Source of the DNA: Anastrepha obliqua
Taxonomy: Eukaryota; Arthropoda; Insecta; Diptera; Tephritidae
DNA length: 64,000 nt
Reading direction: 5' to 3'
NCBI RefSeq assembly: GCF_027943255.1
Contig: NC_072896.1
Span: forward strand, 37,350,501-37,414,500
Positions 8,939-20,438 of this stretch are shown here, piece after piece. The position numbers and the translations under genes were made by a program. The notes under the pieces are model-generated. The model was not told the DNA's origin, made no database searches, and worked only from the letters and a program-made list of their open reading frames with translations. The first letter of the stretch is position 1. Each line of letters begins with the position of its first letter.

Positions 8939-11900
8939 TCAATATGTACTTTTCATATTGTGGAAGAACTTAATTGTGAAAGGAAATACTGAATCTGGTT
9001 TATACTTGAGCAGGCTGAGTATATAGTCGTATATGAAATCCACTGCTTCGGGATGATTTTGTAAATATTGTGTGGCACTTTCTAATGTTAGTTTTCTTTT
9101 CTTTTGGTAATGGCTAAAAAGCAAGTTGTCTCTCTTCCACATTAATTCCAGTTTAGGTAGTATTCGCTCTTTCGGCTTTTGTGGGCAACGTGTTGTATGC
9201 AGTAGGTAGTTATAGTCAGGCCAAAAATGTAATACTATTTTGCCATTTGAAGTAAAATATGTTTCGGATTTCTCTTCAGCCACATCGTTGAAATATTTGC
9301 AGTTCTTTACAACAATTACGTTAGCAAAGTTCCGATAGAATATGCGAACTTTTTTACGTTCCTTCTCTACTGTGATGATACCACGCAACACTTTTCCTAA
9401 AATGAAATGCCATTTTTCAGATTTTGACAATAAAAACTTAAGGATTATTAATTGATAAAAATGATATTAATTGATAAAATTAAGATGCATATATGTGTGT
9501 CGCACCTTTTAAACATTAAAATAAAACGTCAATATGGAATTTTGAATCAGAAAATATGGAATTTTCTACCAATAAAAATATGCTAATAATGTACTGTAAT
9601 TCGTTTGTTTATTTTTTTCATTATTGTGTATGTATATACATATATCGATATGGACAAACATCAAAACATAGTTGCCACGATTCGATTAAAATGCAATAAC
9701 AAAGAGAAAAAATCGCATAAATGAACACTATTGCCACAATTTAATATTAAAATGTAAGCAAACCCAAGGCAAACAGGCTGTGTTGGGTTTGGGTAATGAT
9801 ATTATAAAGGGTTTTCCAATAAGAGGTGTTATTTTGATATTCAAAGAAAACGCTAATTTTTTAATATAAAGGATCGGATGTTTATTTCATTATAAAGAGG
9901 AAGGTATGCCATTAATAGTGGTAAATAACATCAGGCAAATGACCACCACGGCCACGCTTACAGAACAATATCCTTTTCATGAAATTTTCCATAACCGAAT
10001 TGCAAAGTGGCTGCCCTATGTCCTCGATAGCCTCACGAATTCAATCTTTGAGGTATTGCATCGACCCTGGGCTGTTGGCGTAGACCTTCTCTTTCACGTG
10101 GCCCCAAAGAAAAAAATCACAAGGAGTTAAATCACAAGATCTCGGTGGCCAATTATGATCACCTCTTCGAGAGATAACACGGTCCGGAAACTTTTCCCGT
10201 AAAAGATCAATGGTTTCGTTGCTTGTGTCGCACGTAGCGCCGTCTTGTTGAAAATAAACGTTGTCCAGGTCAATACCATCCAATTCCAGCCATAAAAAAT
10301 CGTTAATCATCTCTCGATAGCGTTAGATAAAACCTGTTATTGATTAACCCTTTATATAATATAGGGTTTTTTAATAGGTGCGCTTCAACTTTTTTCCGAT
10401 AGGGAGGGCGAACGACGCAATATTTTTTATTTTTCGCTTGTCATTTGTAAACTTCATTAGTATACATTTCATCATGGAACGCTACATACTTGAGCAACGA
10501 TTGCAAATCGTGCAAATTTTTTATGAAAATAATCGTTCTGCTGCTGCTACTATAGGGTGATCAATCATGTTAATCAATAGTTAAAAAATAAAACAAAAAT
10601 GTAAATTATAATATGTTCAAAACCTTTATTTATCATTTGAAAGGACATTCTTTGACATTTACTTTTTGAATATGACTTCATTCAAATGTTGGCCGCAACT
10701 ACGCTTAAGGTGGTCCATTCTGAAGGTCCAATTTTCAATCACTCGTTCGAGCATTTCGACTGGTATGTCGTGAATAACACGCGTAATGTTGGCTTCCAAA
10801 GCTTCAATCGTAGCTGGTTTATCAGCATAGACCTTGGACTTCACGAATCCCCAAAGAAAAAAGTCCAAAGGTGTGATATCACAAGATCTTGGTGGCCACC
10901 TCACAGGTCCTAAACGTGAAATCAGCTGCTCTCCGAAATGACTTCTCAATAAAGTCATTGTTTCACGAGCTGTATGGCAAGTGGCTTTGTCACAGAACGC
11001 TGATTTTCATAATACAGTTGAACAATTTGTAGACGTTGTTGCGGTGTGAGTCTTTCCATGATGAAATGCCAAACGCTGTTCAACAAATCCACGATGACAG
11101 TTTGCCACAACTCGCGCGCGATCTGTAAAAAAAACGCAAATGAAAAAAACTCCTCTTAATTGATCACCCTATATAAGAGCATTACGGCCATTTTACGGTC
11201 CATTTAACAAGCCGTCCCGTTTTGGGGTTATGTGAAGTCATTGGTCTACAGTAACAAGCCGGCGACGATTTGTGAGCTTAGAGCCAATATTGAACGCGAA
11301 ATTGCTGGAATTTCGGCCGATTTATGCAAAAGAGTGGTCGAAAATTGGATTCAACGATTGGACTTCGTAAAACGTGCACGCGGTGGTCATGCAAAAGAAA
11401 TCGAATTTCATACTTAAATGTATGTATATGTTCAAACTCGATAATATAAAAAAAAAATAGTTAAAAAAGTCAAACCGTTTGTGTTTTATTCAAAAAACTT
11501 CAAAAGTTGAAGCGCTCTTACTGAAAAACCCATTATATATGTATAGTATATTGGCCTTTTGTGGTGCGTATTTTGATGTTTTACCATACAGTTTTATGCC
11601 GCCTCCAAACGGTAGATGGATTTATATCAAAAAGGTTTATCATGGCAAAAATAAACCCGGTGGCTGCCCATTGCCGGTCAAATGAGACCGCCATTAGGAA
11701 AACTAGAAAACGGTTTCGTCTTCGACCATGTTCGGTCACAAAAATTCGGATGGGTTTCGGTTCGGTACTTTTAGTTTTTGTAACAGTTTTTGAATACTGC
11801 TATCAAACCTTTATTGGTTTTTTTTTTACATTTCATTACACTAAAATTTCTTGGGCTTTAAAATTACATGCTCAGACATTTTCCAAAGAACCTCTACAGA

Positions 11901-14900
11901 AAGTTGAAAATTTGAATACTAATTATTTGAAAGTTGTTAATTTTTTGTGAATTTTTTAAAAAGTTCGGAACTTTGATTTATAACATTTTTGTTATACCTA
12001 TGTATATCATCAGTATCAGACTTTTTGATTTCATCCCATTGTGTTATTGCATGACTTATTTGTATGACATACTTTTATTTCTTTTTTTCGTTATTTACAT
12101 TTCAAGCTTAGTGTTAACGCTGCTTTTTTTAGTAAACTCTTAGATATTAATGGCCAGTAGGAATCAATCTTCGGTTGTTTCGTTTTGTTAATAATTCTAG
12201 TATTAAGAAACAAAGATGATTTCTTAGCTACTTCTTATTGTAAATACGAAGTAGTTATAAGTTCTAGTCGAAATATGACTAAATATGATATGTTTTGATT
12301 CTAATTTATTATTTACTTATCGCAATGTTAGAGATGCAAATAATTCCAATCAAATTTAATTGCTGTTGATCGATCTTTTCATTCTTCTACTGTCCAGCTT
12401 GAAAATAGTTACTCTCTTCTTAACCAGCTTTACGTATGTCTCAATGAGCATCATGCCAATATATTTACTTGTGTTTTTAGATTCCGCCTGCTAGCACTGA
12501 TTCTTTGTATCATACACTGAACAACATTTTGACTTTTACCAAAATAATGAAGTATGCAATTTTTATTTTCTAGGTGACTTTAACTTGAATAATAATATTG
12601 AAAATTTCGATGGAATCAACTTCAAGGTTGGTCTGTTTAGTACCAGCTTTATTAAAATAAACTCATATTTCAATCTGCTTAATAAGTTTGTTGATTTTAT
12701 TTTAGTTGTTAAAAATTTTGGTTCTCATCTGACTGAAAGTGCTTTCCCCGTCTGTAAATCTGGCATGCTCTTTCTTTAAATTCTATAGAATTTGGTTCAG
12801 TGTCAAATTTCAACAACAACAAATTGCTTTAATTTTCGGGATGCTAATTTTGACACCCTGAATTCAAAAATTGTTGAAATTCATTATTTAGGTTTTCGGT
12901 CAAAAAGTGGTGCTGAATGCTTCGATGCTTTCTTGCTGGAAACCATCGAAATTTTAAGAGCTGAGCTAATAAGTTAACCTGGTACAGGAAAGGTTTAAAA
13001 ATATTGAAGAATCGGAGAAAAAAATATTTCAATTTTATCGGGAGTTTTTTTTTAAGCTGCATGAGAACTATCGATAACGATAACTATGGTTTCACAGATG
13101 AAAATAGCAAACTGTGTACATACATATATTCTTAAAAAATACATATGTTCACTCACCGAATAGGTTCAAAGTATAATATTCGAAGTTCCCAACAAAGTTA
13201 TTGATAATTAAGTTCCTCATCACTAGTTGTACACCACCATCCATGATAAAAACTGGCATTCGATCTTTGATATTAATTACAGCTTTAAATTTTTGTGAGT
13301 CAGCATTTATTTTGGTTTCTCGAATCACCATCAATGTATCTCCTTTATTACGGGCTTCCATATTTTTCTCCTACGTTAATCGAAAACGGTTGCATTCAAT
13401 TCTTTTTAATTTAGGAACCTAAATACATACTTTTGTACGCAATGACGGACCAATGTACTATAGATCTAATGATCACTTGATCTGTGCAAAATTAATAACA
13501 GCAACACAGTTAGTAACTTTCATTGCTAAGTTGAAATCCGTTTATCAAATCATAGAAATTTTACTACTTTTAACTTTACTTCTGGTTTTCAATATTCTTC
13601 AGCCATTTTAAATATGTACAACTAAGAGTTTTTTGGTCTGATTATTTCTTCAAAATAACTTTACAATTACCTCGATAAAATCTTACAGATTGTTTTCTAG
13701 AGAAGAGGAAAATTCATAATTGTATACTGGATTTTGGCCAAAAGAGAGGCATTATTTTTTTCGATATCTGTTCGAATTGTGTTTAACCATTATTACTAAT
13801 ACAGCTTCAAACACCCCCCTTTACCTTTCAATAATTATTTTAGCTGTATGCAGTACAAGAGATTCAAACTCTTGCCTTTCGGACATTACTTTTATACCCA
13901 CATACCTCATACACTAATACATACATCACCAAATAAACAAATTTTCACAACTTTTCACTTCCACGTGAAAATATTCTTTCATACGTAGAATATTCCTTCA
14001 TAACCTAAGCGAAGACGATATGGAGCACAAGAAATGTCGCCTGTGTTGTCGCCCTCTTGCTTTGCGATACTCACGATGACTCCGGACAAGAGGCATGCAT
14101 TGGCCAAGACAAACAGCCAGCGGCCACCGTTGGGCGTCAAACGTTACTGTACAGGGTCTCGTTGAGCACACTGAGGCAAACGACGAACCGAACAGCCAGC
14201 CGCCGTTCAATTCGCGGACCCCTGCGAGATCTCCAAAGCCTACTACCGCCAGGCATCAACGAATCAGGTGGTGCAATCAATAGTCATTATCGCACTCAAA
14301 TCCAAATATATATCTTAGGCTCGTGAATCATGACTTAAGTTGAATACAAAATATTTGAGTTCCTCAATCCTAAATCGAATATTTACTTTTAACTTGAGAT
14401 AAAAGCAACCAACTTTGCATATTGCCTTTTTTTGGGATAGTTGAAAATGTATTGTACTAGAGCGCCATAGAAACCTATCTACTCAAGAAAATCTCAGCAA
14501 TGAGAACAAAACAATACCAGCGAGAACAAGGCATCCTCGATACTTTTTCTCTAATACCTAACATTTTTTACCCGATGCTTTTTAATTACGATACCAAATA
14601 AGTAGCGGTACTCTTCTGTCGATATTTCTAAAGCACCAACAAAACTTTTTGTTTCAAATAAAACGGTGCCACTCGTATAGTGGAGTTCACGAGCCAGAGG
14701 AGCAACTGCTCAAGCAAAGAGGTAAAAAAACAAATTTATTCTGAACATCAATGAAATACATGATATTATCTGAAGTATGATATGTGCCATTGGAAGCTAC
14801 AACTTCACTCCATCTTTCAGGCAGCACACGGATTCCTCTGACAAAAAAATTAAGTTTTTTTGACTTGATCCACTCATTGAACAAGTTTGCGATGCTCTCG

Positions 14901-17065
14901 TAAGAAGTGAACCGCTCTCCAATAAGGATTGACTGCATTAATAGGAACAGATGGTAATCAGAGATGCAATGTCTGGAGAATACGGTGGATGGCGCAAGAT
15001 TTCCCAATTCAGTCCCTCTAAATATTTCTGAACCGATTTAGCAACGTGTGGCCTGGCGTTGTCATGCAGGTGGTGCTTCTTTCGGTGCAGGCGGTGCTTC
15101 TTTCGTTTCTCTTCAACCCTAACTTTCCGTACAACAGTCGAATTTCCACCCGAAAAACATACCTTTTTTTCAAAGTCCGCCATTTTGTTATTTTTGAAAA
15201 AAAATTCCCGTTGCAGCACCTGTTAGAATGACAAACCTACAGAATAATAATCAGTTTAATTTTTTCGTTTTAGATGTCCTGAAGAGCCAAAATCCTGCTG
15301 ACAAGCCACCTATCTTTTTTTTAAGATGCTTACTTTGGTGCCACACAACTACAAAAACATATGTATGTCAAAAACAAGTTGTTCTTGTATACTATTTGAT
15401 GTCAATAATAACATACTATTGTATAAAATCAAAACGATCGCATTTTATTTTCTTAAAAAAAAAATCCTAAAAAATATCTATAAAAAATGAGTATTTGACC
15501 AGACTACTACCTTAAGAGTTATTAATGAAAATTGACTTCCCGCACATGCTCTTTTTTCGGGACGAGCGTAGACATTTTTGACCTCATATATACATCTTCA
15601 AATCACCAGTTATTACTAGAGCAAACACAAAAATAGTATCAGCAGTGACACCTCTTTTACGAGGACGGAGACGTATTCCCATATCCGTTAATATAGTGGA
15701 ACGGAGCAATACACCAATAACATGAAAACAATTTGTGGACTTCTACAATACTTTCGACGACCGATTCCTTGCAACGGGTGGTTATAATTCCCAAAGTAAA
15801 TGCCAAAGGAAAGCAACTATCAAAGAAACCGTCGAATCAAGTAAATTTTATACTTATAAGATATCTCCGAAAAAGCCTACATAAGGGCCCACTGATCCTG
15901 AATCGCCAGATTTAATCGACCTTCCCACTCTGAGAAAAGTATAATACAATCAAATTATAGTATAAACAATTGCTGATCTTCCATCATTTTTTACCTAAAC
16001 ACAATAACCCCAACTAAAAGCTATTTAAGCGCTCACATAGATCTTAACCTAAATCTTGATACAGCGACTTACATTGAAAACGCGTTTGAATCAGCAAGCA
16101 GCTCTATTCTACAATCTACCTAAATGAAATAAAAAGTCTGATGTATCAAGCCAGCAAATTGATCTGCTTGTGAACGACGGGAATGGCGAATGGGAATAAC
16201 GTTTATTTTTTTATATTTAATTTAGTCCGAGAGAATTTTATATAAGTGGCATTAAAAGTTCGAAGCCCTCCCAATTGCCTGGGCACAACTTTTGAACAAG
16301 CATTTATTATAAGTACGAACAATTTGGTGCGACTTTTTGATCCGCCAGTGTGTATATACAAGGTGGCGGAAAATTAATCACTCTATCGGAAGAACTAGCA
16401 AAGGAGCGTGCAATTTTAGTAAAAAATTAGTAAAAAAGTTGTTCAAAAACACAATTGGATAATTAATTTTGTGCCACCTTGTACTTAGTATGTATGAATG
16501 TACTTGTTTAAACGTAAATATTTATTTGAATTACTTACTATTCTCGCTTTGTCTATGTAATCGAACTCACTACGCTTCTCTACTATTAGTAAAAATTTGT
16601 CATTATATTTGCCCCGCAAACAGTGGCCACACATATTCTTGCTTTTCCCTTTTTCCATTTGACTACGGCTAAATACTACATAACCATCATAGCTTTCTTC
16701 TATGTTAAGGTTCATGTAACCAACTTCTTTCAGTTCACTTTCCAGAAAAATTTTGTTTTCTTCATTCAGTTTGCAGGGTCCAGTTTTAACTTGTGATATA
16801 TAAAGCTTTTCTTCAAAGAGCAGTGCCTGTTTCTCATTTCGCATTTCCTTAGCGGTCACGTCCCATTGGCATTCTTGAAACTGCTTCTCTGTGGGTTCGA
16901 TGATAGAGAGTAACGCGGAAAAGATGCTGTCTAAGCTTATCTCGTCTTCCGGCCTCATAACGAATTTTTTCTGACAAGGCTTGTATTCCCATGCATCCTC
17001 TGGCCGAGATTGAGTGATGTCCTCAAATTTGGGCGATTCAAGTAAACCGCAATCTTGAATGAATG
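8939..17065 (-). CDS. CATIP: Ciliogenesis-associated TTC17-interacting protein (CATIP)-like, first exon not found
   Basis: Three minus-strand exons join in phase: about 17065-16539 (donor GTAAGTAA), 13370-13157 (donor GTGAGT) and 9396-8939 (stop 8939-8941). They encode about 400 residues. The first visible exon opens after a splice acceptor, so the start codon is upstream and unlocated. CATIP marks are the central run ending YYTLNLFGKVLRG across the second junction, the block ERILPKLELMWKRDNLLF, and the C-terminal RIIa-like dimerisation motif YLQNHPEAVDFIYDYILSLL with KPDSVFPFT after it. In vertebrates CATIP works with TTC17 in actin assembly and ciliogenesis. The two introns, 3.2 and 3.8 kb, are packed with transposon remains. 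The assignment rests on motif order and C-terminal resemblance, not on a search. Confidence 0.8.
9591..9806. repeat. Duplicated flank of a mariner copy (copy 1)
   Basis: From about 9711 (ATCGCATAAATGAACAC) to 9806 the sequence is almost identical to 27480-27575. Upstream, 9591-9640 resembles 27437-27475, with about 70 bases extra here. Both lie directly left of the same mariner family, so the flank and the mariner were duplicated as a unit, or the mariner sits inside an older repeat. Confidence 0.7.
9807..10353 (-). mobile_element. Rosa-type (DD41D) mariner, family A, deleted copy 1
   Basis: The ends read AAAGGGTTTTCC and AACCCTTT, with TA outside both. The minus strand keeps the C-terminal transposase with YFQQDGAT (second catalytic Asp), SCDLTPCDFFLWG (third Asp, 41 residues on) and HVKEKVYANSPGS. 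The N-terminal half is missing, so this is an internally deleted, non-autonomous copy. Other copies are 27576-28083 and 37808-38996. Confidence 0.8.
10364..11531 (+). mobile_element. Rosa-type mariner, family C copy 1, split by another mariner
   Basis: The left end, GGGTTTTTTAATAGGTGCGC, and the right end, GAAGCGCTCTTACTG with ACCC following, match the family copies at 26680-27159 and 41301-41842. The two coding pieces are MERYILEQRLQIVQIFYENN (about 10473-10533) and VYSNKPATICELRANIERE through GGHAKEIEFHT (11240-11417). The catalytic middle is absent, and the deletion is shared by all three copies. At 10555-11169 a family B mariner is inserted with a TA duplication. Confidence 0.8.
10555..11169 (-). 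mobile_element. Rosa-type mariner, family B copy 1 (nested)
   Basis: The ends GGGTGATCAATCAT and TTGATCACCC are flanked by TA on both sides. The minus strand encodes a C-terminal transposase (10659-10958) with SCDITPLDFFLWG and a short N-terminal remnant near 11020-11060. It is a deletion derivative of the longer copy at 42307-43609, to which the coding parts are nearly identical. It sits inside the family C element at 10364-11531. Confidence 0.85.
11532..12394. other. AT-rich intron sequence of the CATIP-like gene
   Basis: No coding similarity or terminal repeats were seen. Long T-rich runs near 11820 and 12060-12130 give spurious hydrophobic frames. Confidence 0.5.
12395..13075 (+). pseudogene. 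Non-LTR endonuclease-domain fragment
   Basis: Successive frames give PPASTDSLYHTLNN (about 12487-12530), GDFNLNNNIENFDGINF (about 12573-12625) and WYRKGLKILKNRRKKYF-like sequence (about 12980-13035). This is the order seen in the AP-endonuclease and linker of jockey/CR1-like elements. GDFN is the catalytic block. The copy is heavily decayed and lies in a CATIP intron, antisense to it. Confidence 0.55.
13371..13994. other. AT-rich intron sequence of the CATIP-like gene
   Basis: Nothing recognised in this stretch. Confidence 0.4.
13995..14290 (+). pseudogene. GC-richer patch, possible retrotransposon gag remnant
   Basis: This stretch is clearly richer in GC than its surroundings. One frame starts MEHKKCRLCCRPLALRYS (14020-14074) and, after a frameshift, continues MTPDKRHALAKTN. 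That resembles the cysteine-rich gag region of some fly retrotransposons. The similarity is weak and the element type is not settled. Confidence 0.3.
14690..15180 (-). pseudogene. Mariner (DD34D) transposase C-terminal fragment
   Basis: The minus strand reads HDNARPHVAKSVQKYLEGLN and then HPPYSPDIAS. A frameshift follows, then DYHLFLLMQSILIGERF and RGIRVLPERWSEVVASNG. Two catalytic aspartates are recognisable; the N-terminal half is missing. A short tandem duplication (GGTGCTTCTTTCG twice, 15069-15103) lies just upstream of the HDNAR block. Confidence 0.8.
15600..16150 (+). pseudogene. Jockey/I-type endonuclease fragment
   Basis: Frames give FVDFYNTFDDRFLATGGYNS (about 15730-15790), then PTDPESPDLIDL (about 15888-15925), and further on a linker with ATYIENAFESASSS (about 16068-16112). 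The middle block is the usual PDLIDF-type end of the endonuclease domain in this class. Stops are present. It lies in a CATIP intron. Confidence 0.5.
16359..16481. mobile_element. 123-bp MITE with TA duplication
   Basis: Terminal inverted repeats of about 22 bp run inward from CAAGGTGGC at the left and GCCACCTTG at the right, flanked by TA. The interior contains a stretch (about 16425-16460) also found near 17524-17556, at the left of the Tc1-like element at 17406-18861, so the MITE is probably a deletion derivative of that family. It sits just past the donor of a CATIP exon, inside the intron. Confidence 0.8.
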
Positions 17066-17405
17066 CTTATAACAAAATTTTATGGGTCAATTTTTTATTA
17101 ACTCATTCAAAGATATTACTAACCCATTATTAAATATAAATATTTGTTTTTTCTTAAATATTGAAATATTGTAAATTATTCCAAATTTCAACTGCCAAAT
17201 ACGAAAATATGAAAAACAATTGAAAACTAGAAAAATGCAGAGCAGAGAAAAGTCATGGGGAAATAAAAAATTGAATCATGATCTAAAGGCATCTTGACAT
17301 GTTCAAATTCTGCTTCAAATCTCTTTGGTTGATGATCTTCATATAGGTTATTGGATATTTGTTCTCGTGAGGTATTCGGTTTACCATCTCTTGCAAGTGG
17401 TTTTA

Positions 17406-18861
17406 TACAAGGTTACAAAGTCACTCGTGAAAACTAGACAGCTCTAATATTCAAAAACACTTGCAATGAAGCGTGTAAAGTTCAATATAAAGATGTCGAT
17501 CTATCAAAAAACTATCTTTTTATTTAGTAAAAAAGTTATTCAAAAACAAAATTAAACGTCAGCTGTATGTCAAATTTAGTCTTCAATTGAGTGGTTTTTC
17601 GAAATGAGTGCTGTTTACGCCTCTCGCTTTAAGGCAATTTTTCTATGTTTGCATGAAAAGGGACCCAAATTAACGCAAACTGCTGCTGCGAAATATATGG
17701 GAAAGTCGAAGCAGTTCGTTAGCAAGTGGATAAATCGCTATAAAAAGGTCGGTAACATTGAAGATTTTCCTGATCGCGGAAGTGCAAACAAAGTCTCAAA
17801 AAAAGACGAAAAAAAGATTCTCGCATTGTTCTCGAAAGATCCAACTTTGACGTTACGTATAGCTACTGTGAAATTGAAAGCAATTGAATCAAATTGACAT
17901 ACCTTACGGAACGATTCGCAGGCACTTGCTTGCCAATAAACTGAAATATCACAGTACTTTGGAAAAACCAATGTTGAGTGCAAAACACGTTGAAAAACGA
18001 GTGGAATGGGCGAAGGAAAACTTGGACGATTGGAGCAACGTAATTTTTTCTAATGAATCCTCCTTCTGGGCACTTCCGAGTATCAAACACGCCTGGACAA
18101 CCTCCACCAGTAGGATGCTTTAACGGACTGTTAAACATCCCGTCAAGGTCCATGTTTGGAGGTGCTTCTCAAACAAAGGTTACGGTATTTTGTTCTTATT
18201 TACCGAGAATTTACAATATATTAACAGGCTTTGTTACCATCTTCTAAGCAATGGTATATCAAGAAAAATGAAAGCTGGATCCTTCAAGAGGACAACGATC
18301 CGAAATATCGGAGTGGAGCGTGTAGCGAGTTGTCACTTTAGATTGGCCATCTCAGTCACCGGATGCAAATCCCATAGAAAATGTGTGGGCTCTGATGAAA
18401 ATGCAGCTTCGCAGACGCAGGCCATGTAATTTAGATCGACTTTCTCGACAAATTCGCAAAATTTTGAGGTCTTTTCCGGTAGAATATGCAGAAGAACTAG
18501 TAGAAAGTATGCCCCGACGGTGCCAGGCCCCAATTGACAATGCAGGAGATTGGACTTGCTACTGAGGCATTTGCATTGAGTATTGACGACCAAATTATCA
18601 ATAAATTTGCGAATTTTCGAAAAATCAATTGTTGTTATTATTTAACAGTGAACGAACTTTTACAGCTTCAAAATATCGAAAATCAAAAATTACAAACATC
18701 AATAAGTCTATTTATTACTATGAAAGTTTCTTTGCTACATTATCAGGGAATATTACCTTTAATAAACTTTAATAACTAAGATAACGTTTATTATATTATA
18801 TTTATTATTATTATATTACTCTAAATTAGTAATATGCTCAGTGCTCATCCTTGCACCTTGT
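17406..18861 (+). mobile_element. Tc1-like element, decayed transposase
   Basis: A plus-strand transposase starts at 17604 with a paired-type DNA-binding part (KQFVSKWINRYKKVGNIED). Frameshifts follow, then YGTIRRHLLANKLKYH, VIFSNESSFWA (first catalytic Asp changed to Asn), EDNDPK (second) and NPIENVWALM (third, Glu), ending with AEELVESMPRRCQA near 18520. This is a Tc1 DD34E layout. The proposed ends, ACAAGGT at 17406 and ACCTTGT at 18861, are short and degenerate, so the limits are tentative. Confidence 0.7.
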
Positions 18862-18959
18862 ACCTATTCATCGTTCGGCTCCTCATTCATTGCCAACGAG
18901 CTGTTCAAAAATCAAGCCTCTCAATGTTACGAAGAAAAGAATACAGTAAATTTTGAGTA

Positions 18960-19620
18960 AAGACTCAAATTTAAAATATCAAAATAGACTAGCTGAACCG
19001 AAGCTTACACCACGTCACCAAGCAACTAGATTCGCATTCGTCGATAGTCATTAGTTCTGGGATGATGAATGGCAATCCGTCATTTTTAGCGATGAAAGTA
19101 AAACTTAATCTCGATGGGCCTGATGGTTGTCAGAAGAATTGAAGAGATATTCCCAAGCTACGACAAATGCGTCAATCCCGAAACTACCACAGTGTTTCTC
19201 TTATAACCTGGGGCATTTTAGCTATCGGGGTAATACCCCAATTTATTTCATTTCGCATACGAGTAACGCAGAAAATTACGTAGTGGGCTTGGAAAATGTT
19301 TTATTGAATTTTGCCGAAGAATTTAACGGCGAATCTTAAACGTTAAAACAGAACAATGCTCAAATCCACAGCGGTAAGCATACAAAGGAGTTATTCGCGT
19401 CAAAAAATAGTCCTATGCTGAAGTGGTCCGCTGTTAGTCCAGACCTGAATCCAATAGAGAGCTACTGAAACAAGTTTATCAACCTAGATGCAATAGGCTA
19501 TTCAAAAGCTATTCAATAGGAATGGGTCCTTCAATCACTCGTAAATTCGATACCCCGACGACTAATATCAGTTACAAAAAATAAAAGAGGGCATACAAGC
19601 AATTAATTTTAGTTTACACT
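18960..19620 (+). pseudogene. Second Tc1-like transposase, heavily decayed
   Basis: VIFSDESKT (about 19080-19107), NNAQIHSG (about 19353) and SPDLNPIESY (about 19435-19465) appear in order across frames. They mark the three catalytic blocks of a Tc1-like transposase. The C-terminal part, NSIPRRLISVTKNKRGHTS, ends near 19600. No ends were identified. Confidence 0.6.
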
Positions 19621-19780
19621 GTTTTCTTAGAATTTATGTTTTTCTTAGGTTTAATGTCTCATATAACTATTTCCTTTTATGCCCTTGAATATTACTAAAT
19701 TTTTACAAAAAAAGCCTGAAATAAATGCCCCATTCTTACGTTTGCTTTCTTCCCTTATGCCGAACCTTAACCTCTGATTA

Positions 19781-20438
19781 CACAGTCCTGCGAGGGTGAG
19801 TTTCTAGAATGGCTGTACTTGTTTCTTGTAGTTTTTTATGCGCTGAAAACGAATCTGACCTTCAAAATGCTCCATCACGTCAGGATTTTTGGTAAATGAA
19901 GCCTAAAAGGTCAAAAAATGGCCATTTTAGCCATTTTTGATAATTTTTTTTGGGATAGAAATTTTTTTTTAATTTTCGACGAAAAGGTCGCATAGTGCAA
20001 CTCTTTAGCTTTAAAACCCATTTTTTAAAATTATTGTACGATTTTTTAAAAAAAAGTTATGACATTTTGAAATTATATTAACAGTTTCAGTTACGTATAC
20101 GTTGGGTATAACGTCTATTGGCGTAACTGAAACTGTTAATTTCAAAATATCATAACTTTTTTTTAAAAAATCGTACAATAATTTAAAAAAATGGGTTTTA
20201 AAGCTTTGTACTATGCGACCTTTTCGTCGAAAATTGAAAAAAAAAAATTTCTATCCCAAAAAAAATTATCAAAAATGGCTAAAATGGCCATTTTTTGACC
20301 TTATAGGCTTCATTTACCAAAAATCCTGACGTGATGGAGCATTTTGAAGGTCAGATTCGTTTTCAGCGCATAAAAAACTACAAGAAACAAGTACAGCCAT
20401 TCTAGAAACTGAAAAAAGTTAAATTTCGCAGGCCTGTG
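19781..20438. mobile_element. Long fold-back element with TTA duplication
   Basis: Arms of about 315 bp (19781-20095 and about 20122-20438) are near-perfect reverse complements around a 26-nt loop. The ends, CACAG.CCTGCGA, mirror each other, and TTA lies directly outside both. A 3-bp TTA target is what PIF/Harbinger elements use, but no transposase is present to confirm the family. A transcript would form a long dsRNA hairpin. It lies upstream of CATIP and downstream of the CRAL-TRIO gene. Confidence 0.85.

Noticed and set aside
11561..12143. Hydrophobic frames suggesting membrane proteins
   Set aside because: Produced by T-rich intron sequence; no splice or start context.
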